Shown: piece after piece, positions 19,357 to 28,189 of the stretch
How positions within the stretch are numbered: position 1 is the stretch's first letter
Layout: the number at the start of each line of letters is the position of its first letter
Assembly (NCBI GenBank): GCA_001274695.2
Contig: LARU01000004.1
Coordinates: 1,116,001-1,180,000 of the forward strand
Direction of reading: 5' to 3'
Length of the DNA stretch: 64,000 nt
Origin: Azoarcus sp. PA01
Lineage (GTDB): Bacteria; Pseudomonadota; Gammaproteobacteria; Burkholderiales; Rhodocyclaceae
Notes under the pieces: model-generated
What the model was told of the DNA's origin: nothing
Seen by the model: only the letters and a program-made list of their open reading frames with translations
The model's database searches: none
Translations under genes and position numbers: made by a program

Positions 19357-20535
19357 TTACTGCGCCTTGCTTGCGGAAATGAGCGTCCACCGGCCGTTCT
19401 CGATCGTCACCATCACGCGTGAGCGCGCGTCCATCCCGTTGTGATCGTCGGGAGTCATGGTCATGATGCCGTGCGAAACGGTCAGGTTCTTCGTGCCTTC
19501 GAGGGCATCCCGCAGCGCAGCGCGAAACTCGGGCGTACCGGGCGCCGCCTTCGCCAGCGCGCCCGGAACTGCATTGCGCAGCAGCAACATCGCATCCCAC
19601 GCATGGGCACCGAAAGTGGTTACGGTGTCCTTGCCGAAGGCCTCCTCGTATCGCTGCACATAGTCCGTCGCGACGGTCTTGATTTCCGAGGCCGGCAGTT
19701 GCGCTGCAACGAGTACCGGTCCCGCGGGGAGAATCGTCCCCTCCACGTCCTTGCCGCCGACCCGCAGAAAGTCGTTGTTGGCAACGCCGTGGGTCTGGTA
19801 GATGGGTCCGTCGTAGCCGCGCTCACGCAAAGTCTTTTGCGGCAGCGCCGCGGGAGTACCCGCGCCGACGACCGCGACGGCGTCCGGCTTGGCCGCCATC
19901 ACTTTCAACGCCTGCGCCGTGACGCTCGTGTCGGCACGGTTGTACCGTTCGAGCGCGACGATTTTCACGTCGCGCGCGGCGGCGAACTTCTGCAGTTCAG
20001 CGAGCCATCCATCGCCGTACGCGTCCGACTGGGCAATCACCGCCAATGCCTTGCCCCCGGCCGCCGCGAAATGCTCGATGATCCCTTCGGCCATCAGCGA
20101 ATCGTGCTGCGGCGTCTTGAATACCCACTTGCGCTTGTCATCCATCGGTTCGACGATCCGCGACGCGCCGGCGATGCTGATCATCGGCGTTCCCGTGTCG
20201 GCGGCCACGTCGATCATCGCGAGCGAGTTCGGGGAAATCGTCGAACCGATGATCACATCGACCTTGCCCTCATCGACGAAGCGCCGCACATTCTTGCTCG
20301 CCGTCGTCGGGTCGGACGCATCGTCCAGCACGATGTACTCGACGTTCTGCCCGGCAATTTCCTTCGGGAACAGCGTTACCGTATTTTTCTCCGGGATGCC
20401 GAGGGACGCCGCCGGCCCCGTCGTCGACAAGGTGATCCCGACTTTGAGCTGAGCCGCCGCCGAACCGGCGAACGATAGACCCAGAACGGTGATGGCCGTA
20501 GCAACAACGGCCCAGCCTGGAACTGTTTTCTTCAT
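19357..20535 (-). CDS. ABC-type substrate-binding protein, branched-chain amino acid/aromatic acid type
   Basis: A 392-residue periplasmic type I binding protein (Leu/Ile/Val-BP-like). The signal peptide covers about residues 1-28 (MKKTVPGWAV, hydrophobic core, GSAAAQ). Further marks are GITLSTTGPAASLGIPEKN, VIIGSTISPNSLAMIDVA and the C-terminal MTMTPDDHNGMDARSRV. The ribosome site is gggagacaagg before ATG 20535. No permease or ATPase gene is next to it; instead it heads an operon with an acyl-CoA ligase and enoyl-CoA hydratase. It is therefore likely to bind a carboxylic acid (aromatic or branched) and to share membrane parts encoded elsewhere, or to act as a sensor. Confidence 0.87.
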   Translation of the reverse strand: MKKTVPGWAVVATAITVLGLSFAGSAAAQLKVGITLSTTGPAASLGIPEKNTVTLFPKEIAGQNVEYIVLDDASDPTTASKNVRRFVDEGKVDVIIGSTISPNSLAMIDVAADTGTPMISIAGASRIVEPMDDKRKWVFKTPQHDSLMAEGIIEHFAAAGGKALAVIAQSDAYGDGWLAELQKFAAARDVKIVALERYNRADTSVTAQALKVMAAKPDAVAVVGAGTPAALPQKTLRERGYDGPIYQTHGVANNDFLRVGGKDVEGTILPAGPVLVAAQLPASEIKTVATDYVQRYEEAFGKDTVTTFGAHAWDAMLLLRNAVPGALAKAAPGTPEFRAALRDALEGTKNLTVSHGIMTMTPDDHNGMDARSRVMVTIENGRWTLISASKAQ

Positions 20536-20706
20536 CCTTGTCTCCCACTATTATCGGAATGGCAGTCATGAGAGCGCATTCGTCGGCGCAGTCGCCGACC
20601 GTGCCGCAGTAGCGACATGAAGCGGTCTCACAGGGCAAGACTAGGCCGGGCACAGAGGTTTGTCTGTCCCCTGCGATGGGGACACGTTTCGCGGGTCCTT
20701 CCCCTT

Positions 20707-21498
20707 ATGCAATTGATCTCGCTTCAGAAATCAGTGACTTCCAGTTGCCGCCCCGACGAAAGCGGGGCGCAGGAAGCGCTCATAGGTGTCATCGGTTCGA
20801 TCGGGGACGCGACGTTCGGCAAGGAGGCACTGGCGCAGCTCAACCGGTGGATGCCCCTTTGCTGGTGGTCTGTTTATCGCCTCTTTGACGATCAGCCCCC
20901 GACGCTGCACGCCTCCGGCAGTTTCGGCGTGTCGGACGGCACCCGGGAATCCTGGCGTGTTTACCGCGCGTCGCTGTACCGAAGGGATGAAACGTTCTGT
21001 TTGGCCAAGGAGCATCTGCGCGAGGCTGACGCTGCCCTTCTGCACTGGCATGCGACGGAATTTTCGGCACGGCACCGCGAGGCGATCTACTCTCGGCACG
21101 GGCTGCGCGAGCGGCTGTCGATCGTTTCCGCACACGACGAATCCGGGCTGACGTCGATCAATTTCTATCGCAACGAAGGACAGCAGGCGTTTTCCGACGA
21201 TGAAATCGACGCCATCCGGAAGTTCGGACGTCCGCTCCTCGCTTCGGTCAACCGGCACCTGTCGCTGTGTGTAAAGGCCGGGACAGACCATTTTCCGCTG
21301 AATGCGCTTACCCGGCGCGAGCGAGAGGTATGTGACCGCATGCTCAAAGGGTGGACTCATGAGGGCATCGCGGCCGACTTGCAGTTGTCTCCGGCGACCG
21401 TGAAAACCTACCGAGACCGGGCGTTCGAGCGCCTCGGAATACATCACCGCAACGAACTGTTCGCGCTGGTTGGCGGGCATCTGCACTCGGCCCTCTGA
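20707..21498 (+). CDS. LuxR-family transcriptional regulator
   Basis: A 263-residue regulator with a C-terminal GerE/LuxR helix-turn-helix (LTRREREVCDRMLKGWTHEG, then LSPATVKTYRDRAFERLGI). The N-terminal 190 residues are not the acyl-homoserine-lactone domain and match no domain I can name; WMPLCWWSVYRLFDDQPPTL suggests a GAF/PAS-like sensor fold. The frame extends upstream to 20617, but ATG 20707 gives the compact product; no good ribosome site is seen for either. It is divergent from the binding-protein/ligase/hydratase operon and probably controls it. Confidence 0.83.
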   Translation: MQLISLQKSVTSSCRPDESGAQEALIGVIGSIGDATFGKEALAQLNRWMPLCWWSVYRLFDDQPPTLHASGSFGVSDGTRESWRVYRASLYRRDETFCLAKEHLREADAALLHWHATEFSARHREAIYSRHGLRERLSIVSAHDESGLTSINFYRNEGQQAFSDDEIDAIRKFGRPLLASVNRHLSLCVKAGTDHFPLNALTRREREVCDRMLKGWTHEGIAADLQLSPATVKTYRDRAFERLGIHHRNELFALVGGHLHSAL

Positions 21499-21657
21499 GT
21501 CGAATCGGCCGCGCAGTGACCCGGGAAGAGCTTGTTGCCCGCGCTCGTGTCTCGGCACGGTGCGCCGCCCGGCGAATCGACTCGGGCCGGTGAGTCTCCG
21601 ATTTGTCGTCTAAATATAAGGAACGGTCCCGACCCACGATACGAAGGAGAACAAGTG

Positions 21658-22041
21658 ATGAAGGATTTCACCGTTCTGGCCGGGCGTCTGCTGCTCGCGC
21701 TGATTTTCATCGTCAGCGGCTGGGGAAAGATCAAAGGCTACGCCGGCAGCCAGGAGTACATGGAGTCGATGGGCGTGAGCGGTGCGCTGTTGCCGCTGGT
21801 GATTTTCGCCGAACTCGGCGGCGGCCTCGCGATCGCGTTCGGCCTGCTGACGCGAATCGCCGCGGTCGGGCTGGGCGTGTTCTGCCTGCTCGCCGCAGTG
21901 ATCTTCCACACCGATTTCTCGAACCAGATGCAGTTCATCTCGTTCATGAAGAATCTTGCGATCGCCGGCGGCTTCTTCGTCCTGAGCGTCCAGGGGCCCG
22001 GCGCGTTCAGCATCGATGCGTGGCGGCAGCGGCGGACCTAG
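21658..22041 (+). CDS. DoxX family membrane protein
   Basis: A 127-residue inner-membrane protein with four predicted helices and the DoxX pattern GRLLLALIFIVSGWGKIKG, then PLVIFAELGGGLAIAFGLLT. The name comes from the archaeal thiosulfate:quinone oxidoreductase subunit, but bacterial DoxX proteins act in varied redox and quinone-linked stress responses. ATG 21658 is eight bases after aaggagaa; a GTG directly before it is a less likely start. It lies 57 bases upstream of the cyanide-insensitive oxidase genes in the same direction, so it is probably the first gene of that operon. Confidence 0.88.
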   Translation: MKDFTVLAGRLLLALIFIVSGWGKIKGYAGSQEYMESMGVSGALLPLVIFAELGGGLAIAFGLLTRIAAVGLGVFCLLAAVIFHTDFSNQMQFISFMKNLAIAGGFFVLSVQGPGAFSIDAWRQRRT

Positions 22042-22098
22042 AACGGTACGTCCGGCCTGTCCTCGTTCCGATCGACGGCAAGCTGAAGGGGCTCGACC

Positions 22099-23532
22099 AT
22101 GTGGGACATCGACGCGCTGCTGCTCGCCCGGATCCAGTTCGGCTTCACGATCTCGTTCCATATCGTGTTTCCGGCGATCACGATCGGGCTCGCGAGCTAC
22201 CTGGTCGTGCTCGAAGGCCAGTGGCTGCGCACCGGGCGGGAGGTGTTCCGCGACCTGTACCATTTCTGGTCGAAGATCTTCGCCGTCAACTTCGGCATGG
22301 GCGTCGTTTCCGGCGTCGTCATGGCGTACCAGTTCGGCACGAACTGGAGCTATTTTTCCGATTTCGCCGGGGGCGTGACCGGACCGCTGCTCGCCTACGA
22401 AGTGCTGACAGCGTTCTTCCTCGAGGCCGGCTTTCTCGGCGTCATGCTGTTCGGCTGGACGCGCGTCGGTCCCGGCCTGCATTTTTTGTCGACGGTGATG
22501 GTCGCGGCCGGCACGCTGCTGTCGGCGACGTGGATCCTCGCGTCGAACAGCTGGATGCAGACGCCGGCGGGCTACGAGATCGTCGACGGGCGCGTCGTGC
22601 CGACCGACTGGATCGCGGTAATCCTGAACCCGTCGTTTCCGTATCGCCTCGTCCACATGGGCATCGCGGCGTTCCTCGCGACCGCGCTGATCGTCGGCGC
22701 ATCCGGCGCCTGGCATCTGCTGCGCGGCCGTGACACGCCGGCGATCCGCAAGATGCTGTCGATGGCGATGTGGATGCTGCTCTTCGTCGCGCCGCTGCAG
22801 GCGGTGGTCGGGGATTTTCACGGGCTCAACACCCTCGACCACCAGCCGGCGAAACTCGCCGCGATGGAAGGGCACTGGGAGAACAAACCCGGCGAAGGCG
22901 TGCCGCTGATCTTGTTCGGCTGGCCCGACATGGAACGCGAGGAGACGCGCTTCGCAGTGGAGGTGCCGCGGCTCGGCAGCCTGATCCTCACGCATTCGTG
23001 GGATGGCCAGTTCCCCGGGCTGAAGGAGTTCCCGCGCGAGGACCGGCCGAACTCGACGATCGTGTTCTGGTCGTTCCGCATCATGGTCGGGCTGGGATTC
23101 CTGATGATCGCGCTCGGCGTATGGGCGCTGTGGACGCGCTGGCGCGGCGAGCTGTTCCATTCGCGCGCGCTGCTGCGATTCACGCTGTGGATGGGGCCGA
23201 CCGGCCTCGTCGCGATGCTCGCCGGCTGGTTCACGACCGAAATCGGCCGGCAGCCGTGGCTTGTGTACAACGTGATGCGCACCGCCGACGGCGTGTCGTC
23301 GCACGGCGCAGGGCAGCTCACGACGACGCTGGCGCTTTTCGTTGTCGTCTATTTCGTCGTATTCGGCGCGGGCACGGTCTATCTGCTGCGCCTCATCGCG
23401 CACGGGCCGGTGACAGACGAAGGGACGGCGCCCGTGCCCGGCGGCCCGGGCCAGCCCCGCACTCCGGCACGACCGCTGTCGGCCGCCCCGGAAGCGGCCG
23501 ACGACATCACCGCCACGCGCAGCGGAGGCTGA
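22099..23532 (+). CDS. cioA: Cyanide-insensitive cytochrome bd-type quinol oxidase, subunit I
   Basis: Subunit I of a bd-family terminal oxidase in the inner membrane, oxidising quinol and reducing O2 to water. The 477 residues have about nine helices, the heme ligand histidine in QFGFTISFHIVFPA, GRQPWLVYNVMRT, and a short Q-loop (KLAAMEGHWENKPGEG to LTHSWDGQFPGL). The short loop and overall pattern place it in the CIO subclass rather than E. coli CydA. It is followed by cioB and a DUF2474 gene. Such oxidases support growth at low O2 or with cyanide, sulfide or NO present. Confidence 0.93.
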   Translation: MWDIDALLLARIQFGFTISFHIVFPAITIGLASYLVVLEGQWLRTGREVFRDLYHFWSKIFAVNFGMGVVSGVVMAYQFGTNWSYFSDFAGGVTGPLLAYEVLTAFFLEAGFLGVMLFGWTRVGPGLHFLSTVMVAAGTLLSATWILASNSWMQTPAGYEIVDGRVVPTDWIAVILNPSFPYRLVHMGIAAFLATALIVGASGAWHLLRGRDTPAIRKMLSMAMWMLLFVAPLQAVVGDFHGLNTLDHQPAKLAAMEGHWENKPGEGVPLILFGWPDMEREETRFAVEVPRLGSLILTHSWDGQFPGLKEFPREDRPNSTIVFWSFRIMVGLGFLMIALGVWALWTRWRGELFHSRALLRFTLWMGPTGLVAMLAGWFTTEIGRQPWLVYNVMRTADGVSSHGAGQLTTTLALFVVVYFVVFGAGTVYLLRLIAHGPVTDEGTAPVPGGPGQPRTPARPLSAAPEAADDITATRSGG

Positions 23533-23537
23533 ACGAC

Positions 23538-24545
23538 ATGGGCATCGATCTTCCGCTGGTGTGGGCCGTGATCATCCTGTTCGGCGTGATGATGTACGTC
23601 GTCATGGACGGTTTCGATCTCGGCATCGGCCTGCTGTACCCGTTCTTCCCTCACCGCACCGATCGCGACGTGATGATGAACACCGTCGCGCCGGTGTGGG
23701 ACGGCAACGAGACCTGGCTCGTGCTCGGCGGCGCCGGGCTGCTCGCCGCGTTCCCGCTCGCGTACGCAGTCGTGCTGAGCGCGTTCTACCTGCCGCTGAT
23801 CCTGATGCTGCTCGGCCTGATCTTTCGCGGCGTCGCGTTCGAGTTCCGCTTCAAGGCGGACGACGCGCACCGCCACCTGTGGGACAAGGCGTTCATCGGC
23901 GGCTCGCTCGCGGCGACTTTCTTCCAGGGCGTCACGCTCGGCGGTTACATCCAGGGCATCGAAGTCGTCGATCGCGCATATGCCGGCGGACCGTTCGACT
24001 GGCTCGCGCCATTCCCGCTCTTCGTCGGCGCCGGCCTCGTCGTGACCTACGCGCTGCTCGGCAGCACGTGGCTGATCGTCAAGACGCAGGGGGCGCTGCA
24101 GGCGCGGATGATCGCGATCGCGCGGCCACTGACGTGGATTCTGCTCGCCGTGATCGTCGCAATCAGCGTGTGGACGCCGCTCGCCCGCGAGGACATCGCG
24201 CAGCGCTGGTTCACGTGGCCGAACCTGCTGTGGTTCGCGCCGGTGCCGCTCCTCGTCGCGCTGACGGCGTGGCAGCTGCTGCAGCGGCTGCGCCGCGCGC
24301 CCGACGTCGCGCCTTTCGTGCTGACGCTGTTTCTCGTGTTCCTCGGCTACAGCGGGCTCGGCATCAGCCTGTGGCCGAACATCGTTCCGCCCGGGATCAC
24401 GATCTGGGAAGCCGCCGCCCCGCCACAGAGCATGGGGTTCACGCTCGTCGGCGCGCTGCTGATCATCCCGCTGATCCTGATGTACACCGCGTGGGGCTAT
24501 TACGTGTTCCGCGGCAAGGTGGACGAAACGCAGGGCTACCACTGA
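23538..24545 (+). CDS. cioB: Cyanide-insensitive cytochrome bd-type quinol oxidase, subunit II
   Basis: Subunit II, 335 residues with eight predicted membrane helices; MMYVVMDGFDLGIGLLYPF and PVWDGNETWLVLGGAGLLAA near the N-terminus are the family signature. The ATG at 23538 is preceded by gcggaggctgaacgac, a ribosome site that overlaps the cioA stop. Its stop overlaps the start of the next small gene by one base (TGATG), so cioA, cioB and the DUF2474 gene are translated as a unit. Confidence 0.93.
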   Translation: MGIDLPLVWAVIILFGVMMYVVMDGFDLGIGLLYPFFPHRTDRDVMMNTVAPVWDGNETWLVLGGAGLLAAFPLAYAVVLSAFYLPLILMLLGLIFRGVAFEFRFKADDAHRHLWDKAFIGGSLAATFFQGVTLGGYIQGIEVVDRAYAGGPFDWLAPFPLFVGAGLVVTYALLGSTWLIVKTQGALQARMIAIARPLTWILLAVIVAISVWTPLAREDIAQRWFTWPNLLWFAPVPLLVALTAWQLLQRLRRAPDVAPFVLTLFLVFLGYSGLGISLWPNIVPPGITIWEAAAPPQSMGFTLVGALLIIPLILMYTAWGYYVFRGKVDETQGYH

Positions 24546-24706
24546 TGCGCGAGCCCGTCGAGGCACGGCGGGTCGCGACGCCGGCCAATCGATGGCTCAG
24601 GCGCGTCGCGTGGCTCGTGCTGATCTGGGCCGCGAGCGTCGCCGCAGTCATGGCCATCGCGGCGGTACTGCGCGTCGTGATGCGCTCGGTCGGCTTGGCG
24701 CCGTAG
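24545..24706 (+). CDS. DUF2474 small membrane protein, CydX-like oxidase subunit
   Basis: A 53-residue single-helix protein: basic N-terminus, then RRVAWLVLIWAASVAAVMAI as the membrane helix. This pattern is the DUF2474 family, found directly after cioB in CIO-type oxidase operons and thought to play the role of CydX, a small stabilising subunit. The ATG overlaps the cioB stop (TGATG). It is too short for many gene finders, so it is easily missed. Symbol left blank because DUF2474 is not homologous in name to cydX. Confidence 0.8.
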   Translation: MREPVEARRVATPANRWLRRVAWLVLIWAASVAAVMAIAAVLRVVMRSVGLAP

Positions 24707-24863
24707 CCGAACTGCCGATGCCTGGCGCTTGTGAGCGGGCCCGGCGAGCCGACCAGCCGAGCTGAAAAACCGGCGCGAGTGGGGCCCCGTGAACGACCCC
24801 GGCGTCGTTGCGGCTCTCGTCGCCGCGCCGTTTTCCGGGACGGCTCCTTTCTAACGATCCCTT

Positions 24864-26417
24864 TTAAGCTTTCTGATTGCGCCCCATCTGCTTGGCGCGG
24901 TACATCGCCGCATCGGCGCGACCGAGCAGGCTTTCCACGTCATGGCCGTCGTGGGGATACAGGCTGCAGCCGATGCTGCCGGAGATCGTTGCGGACTCGG
25001 CTCCGAGTCGGAAAGGCTCGCGCAAAGTACGCAGAATCTTGTTGGCGACGGCTTCAACGTGCCTGCGGTGCGTCGGGCCATCGAGCAGGACCACGAACTC
25101 GTCCCCGCCCAGCCTTGCGACCATGTCTTCCTCGCGCACGCAGTTGGTAAGACGCTTTGCAACATCAATCAGCAGCGCATCGCCGCACGCGTGTCCCATC
25201 GTGTCGTTGACCGCCTTGAACTGGTCCAGGTCTACGAAGAGCAGCGCAAAGCTTTCATGTTTGCGGTGTGCCCGCGCGATCGCCTGCTTCGTCCTGTCCG
25301 TTAACAAGTTGCGGTTTGGCAGGCCGGTAAGCACGTCGTGATCGACGGCGTGTATCAGCTGTTCGGTAAATTTCTGCACCTCCGTCACGTCACGCAACAC
25401 CGAGACGGCGCCCACCAGTTTGCCAAGGCGGTCAAGTAGCGGCGTAGCCAGTTCTTCGACGAAGTACTTCGCTTTGTCCTTTCCATACAAGACGTATTGC
25501 TTCCGTTGCGGCGTTGCTGAATGCAGGCTGTCTTCGAGCGCGGTGGCAATGCGCGCGCCTTGATCGTCGAAGCATTCGAACACTTCATTCGGCGGACGGT
25601 GCAGGACATGCTCGCAATGCTGGCCGAAAAGTTGTTCCGCAGCAGGATTGATGTATTCGATGCGACCATCGGCGTCGATCAAGGCGACGCCTTCGCCGAT
25701 GGAACTCACGGTCGTCTGCAGCCTGTCCTTTTCCTGGAAAAGCCGTTCTTCGGCGCGCTGGTGTCGCGTGACTTCCGCTTCCAGTTCCTGTTTGTCGAAC
25801 CGAAGACGCAACGAGGTGCGAATCACGCGGTGGAAATTCCAGGCAGAAAACAACATGCCTGCGAGGAAAATCAGCGTCATGACGCCCATCGCCGTTTGCA
25901 GCGGCGTCTGCAGTGTCAAATATTGAATGGCAAGCGGCAACAGGGCAGGCAACAGGAACGCCAGGCAGGCTTCCATTCGTGGCGCCAGTACGCTGACGCC
26001 GCCTGCGGCCATGCCGGCCAGAACAAAAGCGACGAATACCTGATGCGCGATCGAATCGGGTGGAAACAGCACCCAGCCCGCCGTCCCCCAAACAACGCCG
26101 GCTACCGCCGCGCCGATCGAATAGGCAATGTTCCAGAAACGGGCTTCATTCGCGCCGCGTTTGACTTTGCCATAGCGCCATGTAACCAGGACCCGGAGCG
26201 CGGTGACGAACAACAGGCAGCCATACCAGGCAAACACAACCGCAATGGGGATAAAGGCGAGCTGGACGTAACTGAGGATCGCGCCGTTGATGACGGTTAC
26301 GATATAGGCGAGCGGCGCATTCTCATAGAGCAGCCTCACCTGCTCCGCATATAACGGGCCGGGGCTGCGCTTTTCCATGCTCCCGTGTCTGATTTTGTGG
26401 AGGAAATCCGGGATCAT
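24864..26417 (-). CDS. Membrane-bound diguanylate cyclase with PAS and GGDEF domains
   Basis: A 517-residue inner-membrane enzyme making cyclic di-GMP from two GTP. The first 200 residues hold five or six hydrophobic helices, then comes a short coiled coil (RFDKQELEAEVTRHQRAEER), a PAS domain (IGEGVALIDADGRIEYINPA), and a GGDEF domain whose active-site motif RLGGDEFVVLLDG is intact. No RxxD product-inhibition site stands out. ATG 26417 starts MIPDFLHK; an internal ATG at residue 14 (MEKRSPG) may be the original start, because the first six codons and the leader match those of the exonuclease gene 1.8 kb away. The base composition looks less GC-rich than its neighbours. Confidence 0.88.
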   Translation of the reverse strand: MIPDFLHKIRHGSMEKRSPGPLYAEQVRLLYENAPLAYIVTVINGAILSYVQLAFIPIAVVFAWYGCLLFVTALRVLVTWRYGKVKRGANEARFWNIAYSIGAAVAGVVWGTAGWVLFPPDSIAHQVFVAFVLAGMAAGGVSVLAPRMEACLAFLLPALLPLAIQYLTLQTPLQTAMGVMTLIFLAGMLFSAWNFHRVIRTSLRLRFDKQELEAEVTRHQRAEERLFQEKDRLQTTVSSIGEGVALIDADGRIEYINPAAEQLFGQHCEHVLHRPPNEVFECFDDQGARIATALEDSLHSATPQRKQYVLYGKDKAKYFVEELATPLLDRLGKLVGAVSVLRDVTEVQKFTEQLIHAVDHDVLTGLPNRNLLTDRTKQAIARAHRKHESFALLFVDLDQFKAVNDTMGHACGDALLIDVAKRLTNCVREEDMVARLGGDEFVVLLDGPTHRRHVEAVANKILRTLREPFRLGAESATISGSIGCSLYPHDGHDVESLLGRADAAMYRAKQMGRNQKA

Positions 26418-26462
26418 GATCCGCCTGCGGCAGCCGGCGCGAAGCTGAAAGGGTCGTACATT
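26399..26462. repeat. Diverged direct repeat A covering the start of the diguanylate cyclase gene
   Basis: This 64-base segment aligns without gaps to 28171-28234, at roughly three quarters identity, including ggaggaaatc, gggatcat and gcgaagctgaa. It covers the first six codons (MIPDFL), the leader, and on the minus strand a TAATGT element resembling a -10 box. The two copies lie in the same orientation and flank the exonuclease gene plus the EAL fragment. Confidence 0.7.
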
Positions 26463-26615
26463 ACCGGCTTGCCAGCCCTATGCGACGGCGCCGCAACAAT
26501 TGATTACCGATCGCGTACAGGCGCCGCTCAATGCTCCTTGGCGTCGCGGATAAGACCGGCTCGATACTCCGCGCTGCGCCGACGCAGGCGCCGCGAACCT
26601 GCCCCTCCCGGCGGT

Positions 26616-26795
26616 TCAGACCCTTGCGAGCGCCGTCGGGCGACCGAAGAAGACGCCCTGGTAGAGATCGAAGCCGAGCGCGAGACACCGTCGTGCCCGC
26701 TCGGGCGTATCGACCTTCTCGGCGAGCAGTCGCGGCCGGCAGAGCCTCAGTCGCTGAACCAGCAGTTCCAGGGTGCGCGGGTCGAGCTGCAGCAC
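26616..26795 (-). pseudogene. EAL-domain C-terminal fragment
   Basis: About 59 codons ending at a TGA at 26616 read PRLLAEKVDTPERARRCLAL followed by GFDLYQGVFFGRP, the C-terminal signature of EAL domains as found in YuxH-like EAL-HDOD proteins. The rest of such a protein is absent: upstream the frame runs into the exonuclease gene in another frame, and downstream it ends nine residues later (TALARV). It is a gene remnant, overlapping the last 49 bases of the exonuclease gene. No c-di-GMP hydrolysis can be expected. From 26418 to 26615 I see no gene. Confidence 0.7.
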
Positions 26796-28189
26796 GTCGC
26801 GAGATCGTGCAAATCGACGACTTTCGCGCCGCGCATCGCTTTCACGAGGATGCGATACGCATCCAGTTCGAAACTCGGCCGCCCCGCTTCGAGGAGCGCG
26901 TGTAGATCGACTTCCGACGACGCAGTCCCGAGGTAGCACCAGCTGTCGACGACGTGCATTGCGTCGCCTTCGCGGAGGCCGACCGGACCCGGATACGGCC
27001 AGTGCTCGAGCCGCAGGTCGTGCAGCGCGAGCATCAGACGGGCGCCATGCAGCCGCCGCGACTCCTCCCCCGCGCACGCGCCTTTGCAGCGGTGCAGCTG
27101 GTGCGTGAAGCAGCGTCCCCCCGCGGCGGGCTTCTCCAGACCGAGCAGCGGCGGACACAGCTGCTGCTCGGTCGCGATCGTGCGCAGCGCCTCGACCGCT
27201 GCGCGGCGCGTGCGAAACAGGCCGTAGAGGTGTTCCTGGCGGCCGAAATCGAGATCGCTCGCATGGACCAGCTCCGGCCGCCAGCCGCCGTCGGGTTGCG
27301 GCTGGAGTTCCCAGCTGCACAATTCGCGGCTGCGGCGCAGCTTGCGGTTCATCGTCGGCAGCAGCGACTTGATCAGTTCGGCTTCCTTCAGCAACGCACC
27401 GATCTCCCCCGCGGTGACGATCCAGTCGATGCGGCGTACCTGCTGCGAAAGCGTCATCTCGCGGCTGCTGCGGTGATCGGCACCGAAATGCGCCAGCACG
27501 CGGGTACGCAGGTGCTTGCTTTTGCCGATGTAGAGCGGCAGGTCGTTTTCGCCGTAGAAAAGATAGACGCCCGGCGCGTCGGGGATCGCGTCGATCGCGT
27601 CGAAGTCGAGATGCGGCGGCAGCGCCGGGCGGCCGAGGAGTTCGCGCAGCACCGGCTCGAGGTGCGCCGCGCCGAACTGCCGATGCACGCGCTGCCAGAA
27701 TTGCCACAGCGCCTGCGCATCGCCGAGCGCCCGATGCCGCGCTTCGACTTCCAGCCCGTGCCGCGCGATCAGCGCATCGAGGTTGTGGCGCCGCTCCTGT
27801 GGATAAAGGCGGCGCGACAGGCGCACCGTGCACAGCACTTTCGGCCGGAATTCGACGCCGAGCCGCCGGAACGCCGCGCGGATGAAGCCGTGGTCGAAGC
27901 GGGCGTTGTGCGCGACGAAAACCCGCTCGTGCAGGCGGTCGAAGACCGTTTCGGCAAGTTCGGCGAAAGTCGGCGCGTCGGCAACCATGCCGTTCGAGAT
28001 GCCGGTCATTCTTTCGATGTAATCCGGGATGCGGCCAGCGGGCCGCACCAGGCTCGACCACTCGCGCACCCCGTCCTCGCCGACTTCGATGATCGCGATT
28101 TCAGTGATCGAGTCGTGCGAGGCCGTCGCACCGGTGGTTTCGATGTCGACGAACGCGAGGCCAGCGGGGCGGAGGAAATCGGGGATCAT
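26747..28189 (-). CDS. DnaQ-like 3'-5' exonuclease fused to a GIY-YIG nuclease domain
   Basis: A 480-residue two-nuclease protein. Residues 1-180 are a DEDD exonuclease of the DNA polymerase III epsilon type (AFVDIETTGATASHDSITEI; HNARFDHGFI; HRALGDAQA). Residues about 200-290 are a UvrC/Cho-like GIY-YIG domain (PGVYLFYGENDLPLYIGKSK, TRVLAHF), followed by the family C-terminal region. Homologous fusions occur across proteobacteria and are thought to act in nucleotide excision repair or DNA turnover. The last 15 or so codons (after VVDLHDL) are likely not original, because they run through the EAL-domain fragment in the wrong frame. Confidence 0.88.
   Translation of the reverse strand: MIPDFLRPAGLAFVDIETTGATASHDSITEIAIIEVGEDGVREWSSLVRPAGRIPDYIERMTGISNGMVADAPTFAELAETVFDRLHERVFVAHNARFDHGFIRAAFRRLGVEFRPKVLCTVRLSRRLYPQERRHNLDALIARHGLEVEARHRALGDAQALWQFWQRVHRQFGAAHLEPVLRELLGRPALPPHLDFDAIDAIPDAPGVYLFYGENDLPLYIGKSKHLRTRVLAHFGADHRSSREMTLSQQVRRIDWIVTAGEIGALLKEAELIKSLLPTMNRKLRRSRELCSWELQPQPDGGWRPELVHASDLDFGRQEHLYGLFRTRRAAVEALRTIATEQQLCPPLLGLEKPAAGGRCFTHQLHRCKGACAGEESRRLHGARLMLALHDLRLEHWPYPGPVGLREGDAMHVVDSWCYLGTASSEVDLHALLEAGRPSFELDAYRILVKAMRGAKVVDLHDLATCCSSTRAPWNCWFSD

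Noticed and set aside
24707..24863. A terminator between the DUF2474 gene and the convergent cyclase gene
   Set aside because: The best stem (GGCGTCG with CGTCGCC) has a central mismatch and no T-run.
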